Shown piece after piece: positions 25,730-33,890 of a DNA stretch of 64,000 nt. The position numbers and the translations under genes were made by a program. Every line of letters begins with the position of its first letter. The first letter of the stretch is position 1. This stretch comes from Curvibacter sp. PAE-UM (GTDB taxonomy: Bacteria; Pseudomonadota; Gammaproteobacteria; Burkholderiales; Burkholderiaceae_C), in contig NZ_KQ483358.1 of assembly GCF_001432305.1 (NCBI RefSeq), positions 2,603,822 to 2,667,821 on the forward strand. The letters are read 5' to 3'. The notes below the pieces were generated by a model, which searched no databases, was not told the origin of the DNA, and was given only the letters and a program-made list of their open reading frames with translations.

Positions 25730-25765
25730 TGTAACTCGATGTAATCCAGTGTAACCTTTTGTAAC
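25730..25765. promoter_or_regulatory. four TGTAAC-type hexamers with exact 10-bp period upstream of tpsB
   Basis: TGTAAC 25730-25735, TGTAAT 25740-25745, TGTAAC 25750-25755 and TGTAAC 25760-25765, each separated by four unrelated bases. On the tpsB strand they read GTTACA/ATTACA and end 89 bp before its ATG. Tandem half-sites one helical turn apart on the same DNA face are the layout bound by OmpR/PhoB-family response regulators. No such regulator is in the window. Confidence 0.7.
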
Positions 25766-26284
25766 ATAAAAAGCAGGATCATGGCCAACCCCCAGGGGCA
25801 TGGCCTCCAGGGGGATGGACAGTAAAAAAAGGCGCTACAAGACGCCCGAGTTCTTGAAGGCGAAAAGATCTGGCGGTGGGTCGATGCTCTGGCCCAGCGT
25901 GGGGCTACCGGTGCTCTTGCCGCAGTCAGCGGCGTCCCCGCTTCCTGTCACCTGTGCGGCTCATTCAATGTATCGGCCCCGGACTCAATTCACTGTTCGA
26001 CAGCGCACATAGGGCATGGCCGTCACATGCACGTTGAGGGCCACGTCACGCAATTCGAAGGCCTGCTTGGCCGATAGCGAGGAAGAAGCCCGCCAACGCT
26101 TTCGTCACTGGCCATGTTTCGCAACGAGCGACCGGCTTGTTTGCGTGTTGGTAAACACGTCGGTGCAAAACCACGCGCCACTCCGCCACCACAGAAGTCC
26201 ACTCTGGCAGATGGGACAGCCGGACGAATCTTTACTTGTACACTTTGTACGATTGATCTATCAACGCCCGGGGTGCTGCGTACC
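25766..26284. other. 519-bp region without a supported gene
   Basis: No reading frame here has a credible start, ribosome site or known domain. On the minus strand a short GC stem at 25831-25846 is followed by seven Ts (25824-25830), a weak terminator-like signal. Upstream of it are hairpin-capable sequences: GCCGC-AGTCA-GCGGC at 25918-25932 and CTGT-TCG-ACAG near 25992-26002. A small RNA or leader on that strand is possible but unproven. The plus-strand stretch 26230-26250 (TTTACTTGTACACTTTGTAC) is AT-rich and is the best place for the promoter of the DUF4124 gene. Confidence 0.4.
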
Positions 26285-26680
26285 ATGTCTTCTAAGTTCA
26301 TGTGGATCATCGGTCTGGCCATGGCGCTTCCGGTCGCGTCACACGCAGCCGCATACAAGTGCACCGATGCCAAGGGCAGGGTATCTTTTTCCGACATCCC
26401 CTGCCCTACAAGCGCCGCCACGGCAGAAAAGGTAATGGGCCGCGGCGCAGGCTACAACCCTTTGTCGGACGAAGAGAAAAGCGAATTCAAAAGGGGTGTG
26501 ATGATGAGCTGCACCGGGCCGCGCAATGTGTGCGAATGCTTTGGCGAAACTCTGGCCAACACCCTGACCTACGAGGAGGTTCAGCAGGCCATGAAAAACC
26601 GCAACCAGCCAACGCCCTTCATCGAAGAGAAGTCGAAAAAAGCCATGCGCTCCTGTCAGGCTACGGAGTCCAGGCGTTGA
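26285..26680 (+). CDS. secreted DUF4124 domain protein
   Basis: 131 residues. Signal peptide FMWIIGLAMALPVASHAA is followed by the DUF4124 pattern YKCTDAKGRVSFSDIPCP at 24-41. A cysteine-containing helical C-terminus (MMSCTGPRNVCECFGETLANTL ... MRSCQ) is probably disulfide-bonded. DUF4124 is a small periplasmic beta module common in proteobacteria, function unknown. The start at 26285 is set by the signal peptide. The stop TGA overlaps the TTG start of the next gene, so the two are coupled. Confidence 0.8.
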   Translation: MSSKFMWIIGLAMALPVASHAAAYKCTDAKGRVSFSDIPCPTSAATAEKVMGRGAGYNPLSDEEKSEFKRGVMMSCTGPRNVCECFGETLANTLTYEEVQQAMKNRNQPTPFIEEKSKKAMRSCQATESRR

Positions 26681-27660
26681 CACGTGATCTGTATGCCTTG
26701 CTGGGCGTAACGCCCGAGGAAAACGCAGAGACCATTGCCGCGGTGTGCGCCAGGAAGCTGGATGAGGCCCTAGATCACAACACCAAAGTCGTCTTGCGCC
26801 ATGCACGTGAAGTGCTGTGCAACCCTGTCTCCCGCGCCGCCTATGACACCAGGCAACGCGAGAAAAGTGCACCGTTGGACTCGTGGCAACTCCCCGTTGA
26901 ACAGTCCAGTGGGGGTTTGAGGCACGTCAGACTTGTACTGACGTTGCTGATCGGCCTTCTGGCTCTGGGCATCAGCGCCTGGCTATTGGCAAAAAAGGCC
27001 AAGACCACTGCGGCCCCGGCGAAACGCCCCACCTACGTCGTCGTCGAGCAGACCGTCCCGGTACCAGCCACACCCGCCCCGAACCTGCCGAGCACGGCAG
27101 CGAATGCTGTCAACCCCGAAACGCTGTATGCGGCAGCAGCACCCAGCGTGGTCGTGGTCGAATCCATGAATGCAAACGGCCAGCCCTACAGTCGTGGCAG
27201 TGGGGTCGTGATCGGCCAGCAGACCGTGATCACCAATTGCCATGTGATCGATCGCGCCATCACCGTCAAAGTCAAATCTGGCGCCTCCGAGTTCAGCGCC
27301 TCCAGTGGCACCTCGGATACTTACCTGGATCTGTGCATCCTGCAGGTGGAGGGTTTGTCCGTGCCTGAGGTCAGGCGTGGCAGCACGAAAACCCTGCAGG
27401 TGGGGCAGACGGTCTATGCGATCGGTGCTCCGCAGGGGCTCGACCGAACACTGAGTCAGGGGCTGATCTCGGCACTGCGCGAGACACCCGATGGCACCGT
27501 GATTCAGACCTCTGCAGCCATTTCGCCGGGATCATCCGGGGGTGGCTTGTTCGATGCCGAGGGGCGTCTCATCGGCATCACCACGTTCCAGACCAAGCTG
27601 GGGCAAAACCTCAACTTTGCGCTTCCGGTGGATTGGCTGGAGACCATGCGCACCCGCTAG
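26677..27660 (+). CDS. J-like domain / membrane helix / trypsin-like serine protease fusion
   Basis: 327 residues from TTG at 26677; GGAG lies eight bases upstream and the TTG overlaps the previous stop (TTGA). Residues 3-60 resemble a DnaJ domain: DLYALLGVTPEEN at the start and LRHAREVLCNPVSRAAYDTRQ at the end. The HPD loop that activates Hsp70 is missing (DHNT at that place). A membrane helix spans 87-104, followed by a Pro/Ala linker. Residues 150-322 form a trypsin-like protease of the Deg/HtrA type without PDZ: His189 (TNCHVID), Asp218 (YLDLCIL), Ser287 (PGSSGGGLF). Topology would put the J-like part in the cytoplasm and the protease in the periplasm. Confidence 0.82.
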   Translation: MTRDLYALLGVTPEENAETIAAVCARKLDEALDHNTKVVLRHAREVLCNPVSRAAYDTRQREKSAPLDSWQLPVEQSSGGLRHVRLVLTLLIGLLALGISAWLLAKKAKTTAAPAKRPTYVVVEQTVPVPATPAPNLPSTAANAVNPETLYAAAAPSVVVVESMNANGQPYSRGSGVVIGQQTVITNCHVIDRAITVKVKSGASEFSASSGTSDTYLDLCILQVEGLSVPEVRRGSTKTLQVGQTVYAIGAPQGLDRTLSQGLISALRETPDGTVIQTSAAISPGSSGGGLFDAEGRLIGITTFQTKLGQNLNFALPVDWLETMRTR

Positions 27661-27746
27661 GCCATGCGCCGCATGACGATGGCGCCCATGGCGGCATCGG
27701 ATAAGCCAGACGAGCCTTGCGCGTCTGGTTCTGCGACAACAGCCGT

Positions 27747-29555
27747 CTACTTGCGCGCCGGAGGCACGTCGGTGCAGGAACCGTGTGCCACTTCCGCCGC
27801 CATGCCGATGCTTTCGCCCAGCGTGGGGTGCGGGTGGATGGTCTTGCCGATGTCCACGGCGTCGGCACCCATCTCGATGGCCAGCGCGATCTCGCCGATC
27901 ATGTCGCCCGCATGCGTGCCCACGATGCCGCCACCGACGATGCGGTGCGTCTCCTCGTCGAACAGCAGCTTGGTGAAGCCTTCGTCGCGGCCGTTGGCGA
28001 TGGCGCGGCCCGAAGCCGTCCAGGGGAACAGGCCCTTCTTGACCTTCACCCCTTGCGCCTTGGCCTGCTCCTCGGTCAGGCCCACCCAGGCCACTTCCGG
28101 ATCGGTGTAGGCCACGCTGGGGATCACACGGGCGTTGAAGGCGGCCGAGGCCAGTTCCTTGTTGCCCTGCAGTTCGCCGGCAATCACCTCGGCCGCCACG
28201 TGCGCCTCGTGCACTGCCTTGTGCGCCAGCATGGGCTGGCCCACGATGTCGCCGATGGCGAAGATGTGCGGCACATTGGTGCGCATCTGGATGTCCACCG
28301 GAATGAAACCGCGGTCGGTCACGGACACGCCGGCCTTCTCGGCGGCGATCTTCTTGCCGTTGGGCGTGCGGCCGACGGCCTGGAGCACCAGGTCGTAGGT
28401 CTGGGGTGGCGGAACCGCCCCACCCGGCTCGGCGCTTTCAAACGTCACCTCGATGCCCTGGGGCGTGGCCTTGGCGCCCACCGTCTTGGTCTTGAGCATG
28501 ATGTTGTCGAAACGCGGCGCGTTCATCTTCTGCCAGACCTTGACCAGGTCGCGGTCGGCACCCTGCATCAGGCCGTCCATCATCTCCACCACGTCCAGGC
28601 GCGCGCCCAGGGTGCTGTAGACCGTGCCCATTTCCAGGCCGATGATGCCGCCGCCCAGGATGAGCATGCGTTTGGGGACTTCCTTGAGCGCCAGCGCGCC
28701 GGTGCTGTCGACCACCCGCGGATCGTCCGGCATGAAGGGCAGGCGCACGGCCTGCGAACCGGCCGCAATGATGGCCTTCTTGAAGGCGATGACCTGTTTC
28801 TTGCCGGTCTTGTCCTGCGCCGTGCCGCTGGTCTCTTCCACTTCCACGTGGTTGGGGCCAACAAAGGCGCCGTAACCCCGCACGATGGTGACCTTGCGCA
28901 TCTTGGCCATGGCGGCCAGGCCACCGGTGAGCTTGCCCACCACTTTTTCCTTGTGCCCACGCAGCTTGTCGATGTTCAGCACCGGCTTGCCGAAGTCCAC
29001 GCCCAGCGCACTCATGTGGCTGACTTCGTCCATCACGGCGGCCACGTGCAACAGGGCCTTGGACGGGATGCAGCCTACATTGAGGCAGACGCCGCCCAGC
29101 GAGGCATAACGCTCGACCAGCACGACTTTCAGGCCGAGATCGGCCGCGCGGAAGGCGGCCGAGTAACCGCCGGGGCCGGCACCGAGCACGAGCAGATCGC
29201 AGTCCAGGTCGGCGCTGCCGCCGAAGCTGGCCGCCGCAGGCGCGGATGTCGCGGCCTTGGGGGCGGCGGGCGCTGCAGCAGCAGGCGCCGCTGCGACGGG
29301 AGCCGGTGCGGCAGCCGCAGACGACTCAAGCAGCAGGACCACCGAACCTTCAGCAACCTTGTCGCCGATCTTGACCTTGAGCTCCTTGACCACACCGCCC
29401 TGGCTGGCCGGGATCTCCATGGAGGCCTTGTCGGACTCCACGGTGATCAGGCTCTGCTCGGGCTTGATGGTGTCGCCGGGCTTGACCAGCAGCTCGATCA
29501 CGGAGACCGATTCGAAGTCACCGATGTCCGGGACCTTGATTTCTATGAGTGCCAT
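27747..29555 (-). CDS. lpdA: dihydrolipoamide dehydrogenase (E3) with N-terminal lipoyl domain
   Basis: 602 residues. Residues 1-78 are a lipoyl domain with lipoyl lysine in VESDKASMEI (Lys43). An Ala/Pro-rich linker runs to about 115. The rest is the flavoprotein disulfide reductase: FAD-binding LVLGAGPGGYSAAFRAADLG, redox pair in GGVCLNVGCIPSKALLH, and C-terminal dimerisation domain with HPHPTLGES containing the active-site His. It reoxidises lipoyl groups of the pyruvate dehydrogenase complex. The added lipoyl domain is known in Ralstonia and Neisseria E3 proteins. It is last in aceE-aceF-lpdA, 9 bp after aceF. First 200 bp are nearly identical to aceF. Confidence 0.96.
   Translation of the reverse strand: MALIEIKVPDIGDFESVSVIELLVKPGDTIKPEQSLITVESDKASMEIPASQGGVVKELKVKIGDKVAEGSVVLLLESSAAAAPAPVAAAPAAAAPAAPKAATSAPAAASFGGSADLDCDLLVLGAGPGGYSAAFRAADLGLKVVLVERYASLGGVCLNVGCIPSKALLHVAAVMDEVSHMSALGVDFGKPVLNIDKLRGHKEKVVGKLTGGLAAMAKMRKVTIVRGYGAFVGPNHVEVEETSGTAQDKTGKKQVIAFKKAIIAAGSQAVRLPFMPDDPRVVDSTGALALKEVPKRMLILGGGIIGLEMGTVYSTLGARLDVVEMMDGLMQGADRDLVKVWQKMNAPRFDNIMLKTKTVGAKATPQGIEVTFESAEPGGAVPPPQTYDLVLQAVGRTPNGKKIAAEKAGVSVTDRGFIPVDIQMRTNVPHIFAIGDIVGQPMLAHKAVHEAHVAAEVIAGELQGNKELASAAFNARVIPSVAYTDPEVAWVGLTEEQAKAQGVKVKKGLFPWTASGRAIANGRDEGFTKLLFDEETHRIVGGGIVGTHAGDMIGEIALAIEMGADAVDIGKTIHPHPTLGESIGMAAEVAHGSCTDVPPARK
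29356..29555 (-). repeat. lipoyl-domain DNA repeat (lpdA copy; partner 30694-30893)
   Basis: The last 200 bp as given on the plus strand (start of lpdA) align without gaps to 30694-30893 (start of aceF). By hand count 182 of 200 positions match, with identical runs of 44 bp at the start codons and 42 bp at the other end. This exceeds what protein constraint alone requires. Confidence 0.85.
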
Positions 29556-29564
29556 CGGTTTTCC

Positions 29565-30893
29565 TTACAGCATGACACGGCGGAAATCGCCGAGCACCTG
29601 GGCCAGGTAGGCGTTGAAACGTGCGCCCGCAGCGCCATCGATCACACGATGGTCATACGACAGCGAGAGCGGCAGCATCAGACGCGGCTGGAAGGCCTGG
29701 CCGTCCCAGACCGGCTTCATCGCGCTCTTGGACAGGCCCAGGATGGCCACTTCCGGCGCGTTGATCAGCGGCGTGAAGTAGGTGGTGCCGATGCCACCCA
29801 GCGAGGAGATCGAGAAGGTGCCGCCCTGCATGTCGGCAGCGCTCAGCTTGCCATCGCGCGCCTTCTTGGAGAGTTCGGCCATCTCGGCAGAGATCTCCAG
29901 CAGGCCCTTCTGGTCGGCGTTCTTGAGCACGGGCACCACCAGGCCATTGGGCGTGTCGGCCGCAAAGCCGATGTTCCAGTAGTTCTTCAGGACCAGCTGC
30001 TCGCCGTCGAGACTGGCATTGACCTCGGGGAATTTCTTGAGCGCTGCCACCGCCGCCTTGATGACAAAAGCCAGCATCGTGACCTTGATGCCCGCCTTCT
30101 CATTCTCCTTGTTGAGCTGCACACGCAGGGCTTCCAGCTCGGTGATGTCGGCGTCCTCGTAGCTGTTGACGTGCGGGATCATGACCCAATTGCGGTGCAG
30201 GTTGGCGCCGCTGATCTTCTTGATGCGCGACAGCTCCTTGCGCTCGATCGGGCCGAACTTGGCGTAGTCGACCTTGGGCCAGGGCAGCAAGCCCAGGCCG
30301 GCACCATCACCACCACCGGACGAAGCCGTGCCCATGGCCTGGGTCCGCGCCGCGCCGCTCATCACGGATTGGGTGAAGCGCTTGACGTCTTCGTCGACGA
30401 TGCGGCCCTTGGGGCCGCTGCCTTTTACCTCTTCCAGCGGCACGCCGAGTTCGCGCGCGAACTTGCGCACCGAGGGGCTGGCGTGCGGCAACTGGCCCTT
30501 AGGGGCCGAGGGGTCGTGGGCGGGTACGACGAGAGAGGCCACGGGCGCGGGGGCCGCGGCGGGTTTTGCCGCCACCGGTGCGGCGGCAGGTGCGGCCACG
30601 GCGGGCGCCGCTGCAGGCGCCGGGGCTGCCGCGGGTGCCGCGCTGGCGCCCGCATCGGCCGACTCCAGCATCAGCACCACGGAACCCATGGCGACCTTGT
30701 CGCCGATCTTGACCTTGAGCTCCTTGACCACACCGGCGTGGCTGGAAGGAATCTCCATGGAGGCCTTGTCGGACTCGACCGTGATGAGGGACTGCTCGGC
30801 CTTGACGGTGTCGCCGGGCTTGACCAGCAGTTCGATGACTGCAACCGACTCGAAGTCACCGATGTCCGGGACCTTGATTTCTATGAGTGCCAT
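29565..30893 (-). CDS. aceF: pyruvate dehydrogenase E2, dihydrolipoamide acetyltransferase
   Basis: 442 residues with one lipoyl domain (Lys43 in VESDKASMEI), an Ala/Pro-rich mobile linker at about 80-130, a peripheral subunit-binding domain around ASPSVRKFARELGVPLEEVKG, and the catalytic acetyltransferase domain ending with SLSYDHRVIDGAAGARF, whose His and Asp are catalytic. It transfers the acetyl group to CoA and forms the complex core. ATG at 30893 (MALIEIKVPD) is the family start; an upstream in-frame start adds 21 unrelated residues. Many relatives have two or three lipoyl domains; here one is in E2 and one in E3. Confidence 0.95.
   Translation of the reverse strand: MALIEIKVPDIGDFESVAVIELLVKPGDTVKAEQSLITVESDKASMEIPSSHAGVVKELKVKIGDKVAMGSVVLMLESADAGASAAPAAAPAPAAAPAVAAPAAAPVAAKPAAAPAPVASLVVPAHDPSAPKGQLPHASPSVRKFARELGVPLEEVKGSGPKGRIVDEDVKRFTQSVMSGAARTQAMGTASSGGGDGAGLGLLPWPKVDYAKFGPIERKELSRIKKISGANLHRNWVMIPHVNSYEDADITELEALRVQLNKENEKAGIKVTMLAFVIKAAVAALKKFPEVNASLDGEQLVLKNYWNIGFAADTPNGLVVPVLKNADQKGLLEISAEMAELSKKARDGKLSAADMQGGTFSISSLGGIGTTYFTPLINAPEVAILGLSKSAMKPVWDGQAFQPRLMLPLSLSYDHRVIDGAAGARFNAYLAQVLGDFRRVML
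30694..30893 (-). repeat. lipoyl-domain DNA repeat (aceF copy; partner 29356-29555)
   Basis: Counterpart of the lpdA copy, same length and orientation, 18 differences in 200 positions by hand count. The pair encodes the lipoyl domains of E2 and E3. Confidence 0.85.
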
Positions 30894-30990
30894 GTTTGTT
30901 CTTCCTTGTTGAGCCGGGACGACTTCGCGGCATGGGCTTTCATCGTTGCACGACAAAAGCCTTCACTGCCCAGTGCATCCCGTTCTGCGC

Positions 30991-33714
30991 TCAGGCGTAA
31001 AGGGGATTCACTTTGTCTGTCTTGATCTTGTACTTGGCGATGGCCTCGGCCACCTTCTCCATCGGCACCGTACCCTCTTCGACCAGCGACCTGAGGGCCG
31101 CCACCACAATGTAGTGGCGGTTGACCTCGAAGTGCTCACGCAGCTTGCTGCGGAAATCGCTGCGACCGAAGCCGTCGGTGCCCAGCACCTTGTAGGTCCG
31201 GCCCTTGGGAATGTAGGGGCGGATCTGCTCGGAGAAGGTCTTCACGTAGTCGGTCGAGGCGATCACCGGGCCGGCATGCGGCTCGAGTTGCTGCGTGACG
31301 AAGGCGACACGCTGCTTCGCTGTCGGGTGCAGCAGGTTCCAGCGCTCGACGTCCTGGCCGTCGCGCGCCAGTTCGTTGAAGCTCGGGCAGCTCCAGACGT
31401 TGGCGGTCACGCCCCAGTCTTTCTCGAGCAGCTCCTTGGCGAACATGGATTCGCGCAGGATGGTGCCCGAACCCAGCAGGTTGACCTGCGGGGTCTTCTT
31501 GCCGGCCTTGGCTTCCTGCAGCAGGTACATGCCCTTGATGATCTGCTCTTCGGTGCCGGCCTTGAGCCCGGGCATGGCGTAGTTCTCGTTGAGCAGGGTC
31601 AGGTAGAAGAAGACGTTGTCCTGCTTCTCCACCATGCGCTTCAAGCCATGGTGCAGGATGATGCCCACTTCGTGCGCGAAGGTCGGGTCGTAGCTCACGC
31701 AGTTCGGGATGGTGCTGGCCAGGACCTGGCTGTGGCCGTCCTCGTGCTGCAGGCCTTCGCCGTTGAGCGTGGTGCGCCCGGAGGTGCCGCCCAGCAGGAA
31801 ACCGCGCGCCTGCATGTCGCCAGCCGCCCAGGCCAGGTCGCCCACGCGCTGCAGGCCGAACATCGAGTAATAGATGTAGAACGGGATCATGATGCGGTTG
31901 TTCGTCGAATACGACGTTGCCGCGGCGATCCAGCTGCAGATGCCGCCCGCCTCGTTGATGCCTTCCTGCAGGATCTGGCCGGCCTTGTCTTCCTTGTAGT
32001 ACATGACCTGGTCCTTGTCGACCGGGGTGTACTTCTGCCCTTCGGGGTTGTAGATGCCGATCTGGCGGAACAGGCCTTCCATGCCGAAGGTGCGCGCCTC
32101 GTCCACCAGGATGGGCACCACACGCGGGCCCAGGGCCTGGTCACGCAGCAGCTGCGTGAGGAAACGCACATAGGCCTGCGTGGTGGAAATCTCGCGACCC
32201 TCGGCCGTGGGCTCCAGCACCGACTTGAAGGTCTCCAGCGACGGCACGGTGAAGCTCTCGCTCGACACGGTACGACGCTTGGGCAGGTAACCGCCCAAGG
32301 CCTGGCGGCGCTCGTGCAGGTACTTCATCTCCGGCGTGTCGTCGGCCGGCTTGTAGAACGGGATCTTGGGCAGCTCGCTGTCAGGGATCGGGATGTTGAA
32401 GCGGTCGCGCATGTAGCGGATGTCGTCATCGCCGAGCTTCTTGGTCTGGTGCGCGGTGTTCTTGCCCTCGCCGGCCTTGCCCATGCCCCAGCCCTTGACG
32501 GTCTTGACCAGCAGCACGGTGGGGCCGCCCTGGGAGTTGTGGGCCTTGTGGAAGGCGGCATAGACCTTCTGCGCGTCGTGACCGCCGCGGCGCAGGCCCC
32601 AGACTTCCTGGTCGCTCATCTTGGACACCATCTCCAGCGTGCGCGGATCGCGGCCGAAGAAGTTCTTGCGCACGAAGGCACCGTCATTGGCCTTGAAGGC
32701 CTGGTAGTCGCCGTCCAGCGTGTCCATCATGATCTTGCGCAGCGCACCGTCCTTGTCGCGCGCCAGCAGGCCGTCCCACTCCTTGCCCCAGATCAGCTTG
32801 ATGACGTTCCAGCCGGCACCACGGAACTCGCCCTCGAGCTCCTGGATGATCTTGCCGTTGCCGCGCACCGGGCCGTCCAGGCGCTGCAGGTTGCAGTTGA
32901 CCACGAAGACCAGGTTGTCGAGCTTCTCGCGCGCGGCCAGGCCGATGGCACCCAGGCTTTCGGGTTCGTCCATCTCGCCGTCACCGCAGAAGACCCAGAC
33001 CTTGCGCTGGCTGGTGTCGGCCAGGCCGCGGGCGTGCAGGTACTTGAGAAAACGCGCCTGGTAGATCGACATGATGGGCCCCAGGCCCATGGACACGGTA
33101 GGGAACTGCCAGAAACCGGGCATCAGCTTGGGATGCGGGTAGCTGGACAGGCCCTTGCCGTCGACTTCCTGGCGGAAGTTCAGCATCTGCTCTTCGCTGA
33201 TACGGCCTTCCAGGAAGGCGCGGGCATAGATGCCGGGCGAGGAATGGCCCTGGATGTAGAGCAGGTCGCCACCATGGGTGCCGCCCTCGTCGGTGTTGTC
33301 GGCGTGCCAGAAGTGGTTGAAGCCGGCGGCGAACATGTGCGCCAGCGACTGGAAGGAACTGATGTGGCCACCCAGGTCGCCACCGTCGGCCGGGTCCAGG
33401 CGGTTGGCCTTGACCACCATGGCCATGGCGTTCCAGCGCATATAGGCGCGCAAGCGGCCTTCGAGGTCCAGGTTACCGGGGCTGTGCGCCTCCTGGTCCG
33501 GCTCGATGGTGTTGGTGTAGCCGGTGGTGGCCGAGAACGGCAGGTCGATGCTGTGCTCGCGCGCATGTTCCAGCAGTTGTTCCAGCAGGAAATGGGCACG
33601 TTCCGGGCCCTCCTGCGCAATCACGGCTTCCAGGGCGTGCTTCCATTCAAGGGTTTCCTGGCTGTCGATATCTTGGGCTTCGATTCCCGACAGGTTCTGG
33701 GGCAGGGCTGACAT
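30991..33714 (-). CDS. aceE: pyruvate dehydrogenase E1 component (homodimeric AceE)
   Basis: 907 residues, the usual size of the single-chain thiamine-diphosphate E1 of Gram-negative bacteria. Visible family segments include DGGDLGGHISSF, the thiamine-diphosphate binding motif beginning WVFCGDGEMDEPES (GDG...N type, with VFVVNCNLQRLDGPVRGN), and EAGGICSWIAAATSY. It decarboxylates pyruvate and acetylates the lipoyl group of E2. First gene of the operon, 97 bp before aceF and divergent from the sensor kinase gene. The leader contains a perfect 8-bp inverted repeat. Confidence 0.96.
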   Translation of the reverse strand: MSALPQNLSGIEAQDIDSQETLEWKHALEAVIAQEGPERAHFLLEQLLEHAREHSIDLPFSATTGYTNTIEPDQEAHSPGNLDLEGRLRAYMRWNAMAMVVKANRLDPADGGDLGGHISSFQSLAHMFAAGFNHFWHADNTDEGGTHGGDLLYIQGHSSPGIYARAFLEGRISEEQMLNFRQEVDGKGLSSYPHPKLMPGFWQFPTVSMGLGPIMSIYQARFLKYLHARGLADTSQRKVWVFCGDGEMDEPESLGAIGLAAREKLDNLVFVVNCNLQRLDGPVRGNGKIIQELEGEFRGAGWNVIKLIWGKEWDGLLARDKDGALRKIMMDTLDGDYQAFKANDGAFVRKNFFGRDPRTLEMVSKMSDQEVWGLRRGGHDAQKVYAAFHKAHNSQGGPTVLLVKTVKGWGMGKAGEGKNTAHQTKKLGDDDIRYMRDRFNIPIPDSELPKIPFYKPADDTPEMKYLHERRQALGGYLPKRRTVSSESFTVPSLETFKSVLEPTAEGREISTTQAYVRFLTQLLRDQALGPRVVPILVDEARTFGMEGLFRQIGIYNPEGQKYTPVDKDQVMYYKEDKAGQILQEGINEAGGICSWIAAATSYSTNNRIMIPFYIYYSMFGLQRVGDLAWAAGDMQARGFLLGGTSGRTTLNGEGLQHEDGHSQVLASTIPNCVSYDPTFAHEVGIILHHGLKRMVEKQDNVFFYLTLLNENYAMPGLKAGTEEQIIKGMYLLQEAKAGKKTPQVNLLGSGTILRESMFAKELLEKDWGVTANVWSCPSFNELARDGQDVERWNLLHPTAKQRVAFVTQQLEPHAGPVIASTDYVKTFSEQIRPYIPKGRTYKVLGTDGFGRSDFRSKLREHFEVNRHYIVVAALRSLVEEGTVPMEKVAEAIAKYKIKTDKVNPLYA

Positions 33715-33741
33715 GCTTGGCTCCTCTTGGTTTTAGGCACG

Positions 33742-33763
33742 GAACTTGTTCGCAGACAAGTTC
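33742..33763. promoter_or_regulatory. perfect inverted repeat in the aceE leader
   Basis: GAACTTGT - TCGCAG - ACAAGTTC, 8-bp arms, ending 28 bp upstream of the aceE ATG. It could be an operator or, on the aceE strand, a leader hairpin close to the ribosome site (GAGGAGCC). It does not match the AATTGGT/ACCAATT form of E. coli PdhR. Confidence 0.5.
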
Positions 33764-33890
33764 TTCAGTCAATGTAGAACGATCTAGGAGTTTCTCATAA
33801 TTTTTTGCCTATTTCAAGGCGTGCTTGTCTATTTCACATTATGGATTTCACGCAGACCCCGGAAGGTCATACGGAATACACTTGGCACAC

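Noticed and set aside
25820-26010. Possible cyclic di-GMP, cobalamin or 6S-type RNA on the minus strand
   Set aside because: I compared remembered consensus elements and found no convincing match to any class, so it is reported only as an unassigned region.
25800-26012. 70-codon plus-strand frame upstream of the DUF4124 gene
   Set aside because: No ribosome site, composition unlike genes here, and it lies over the minus-strand terminator-like signal.
27684-27730. CCAGACG/CGTCTGG hairpin between the protease and lpdA
   Set aside because: Plausible convergent-gene terminator, but arms are 7 bp with a 9-base loop and no T tract on either strand.
27717-31025. Long open frame of about 1100 codons on the plus strand across lpdA and aceF
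   Set aside because: It is antisense to two certain genes, His/Asp/Arg/Gly-rich without any domain, and arises from GC-rich codon bias. The same holds for the long plus-strand frames at 30946-33711, 20535-21971, 22368-24086, 1457-3673 and 50760-53477.
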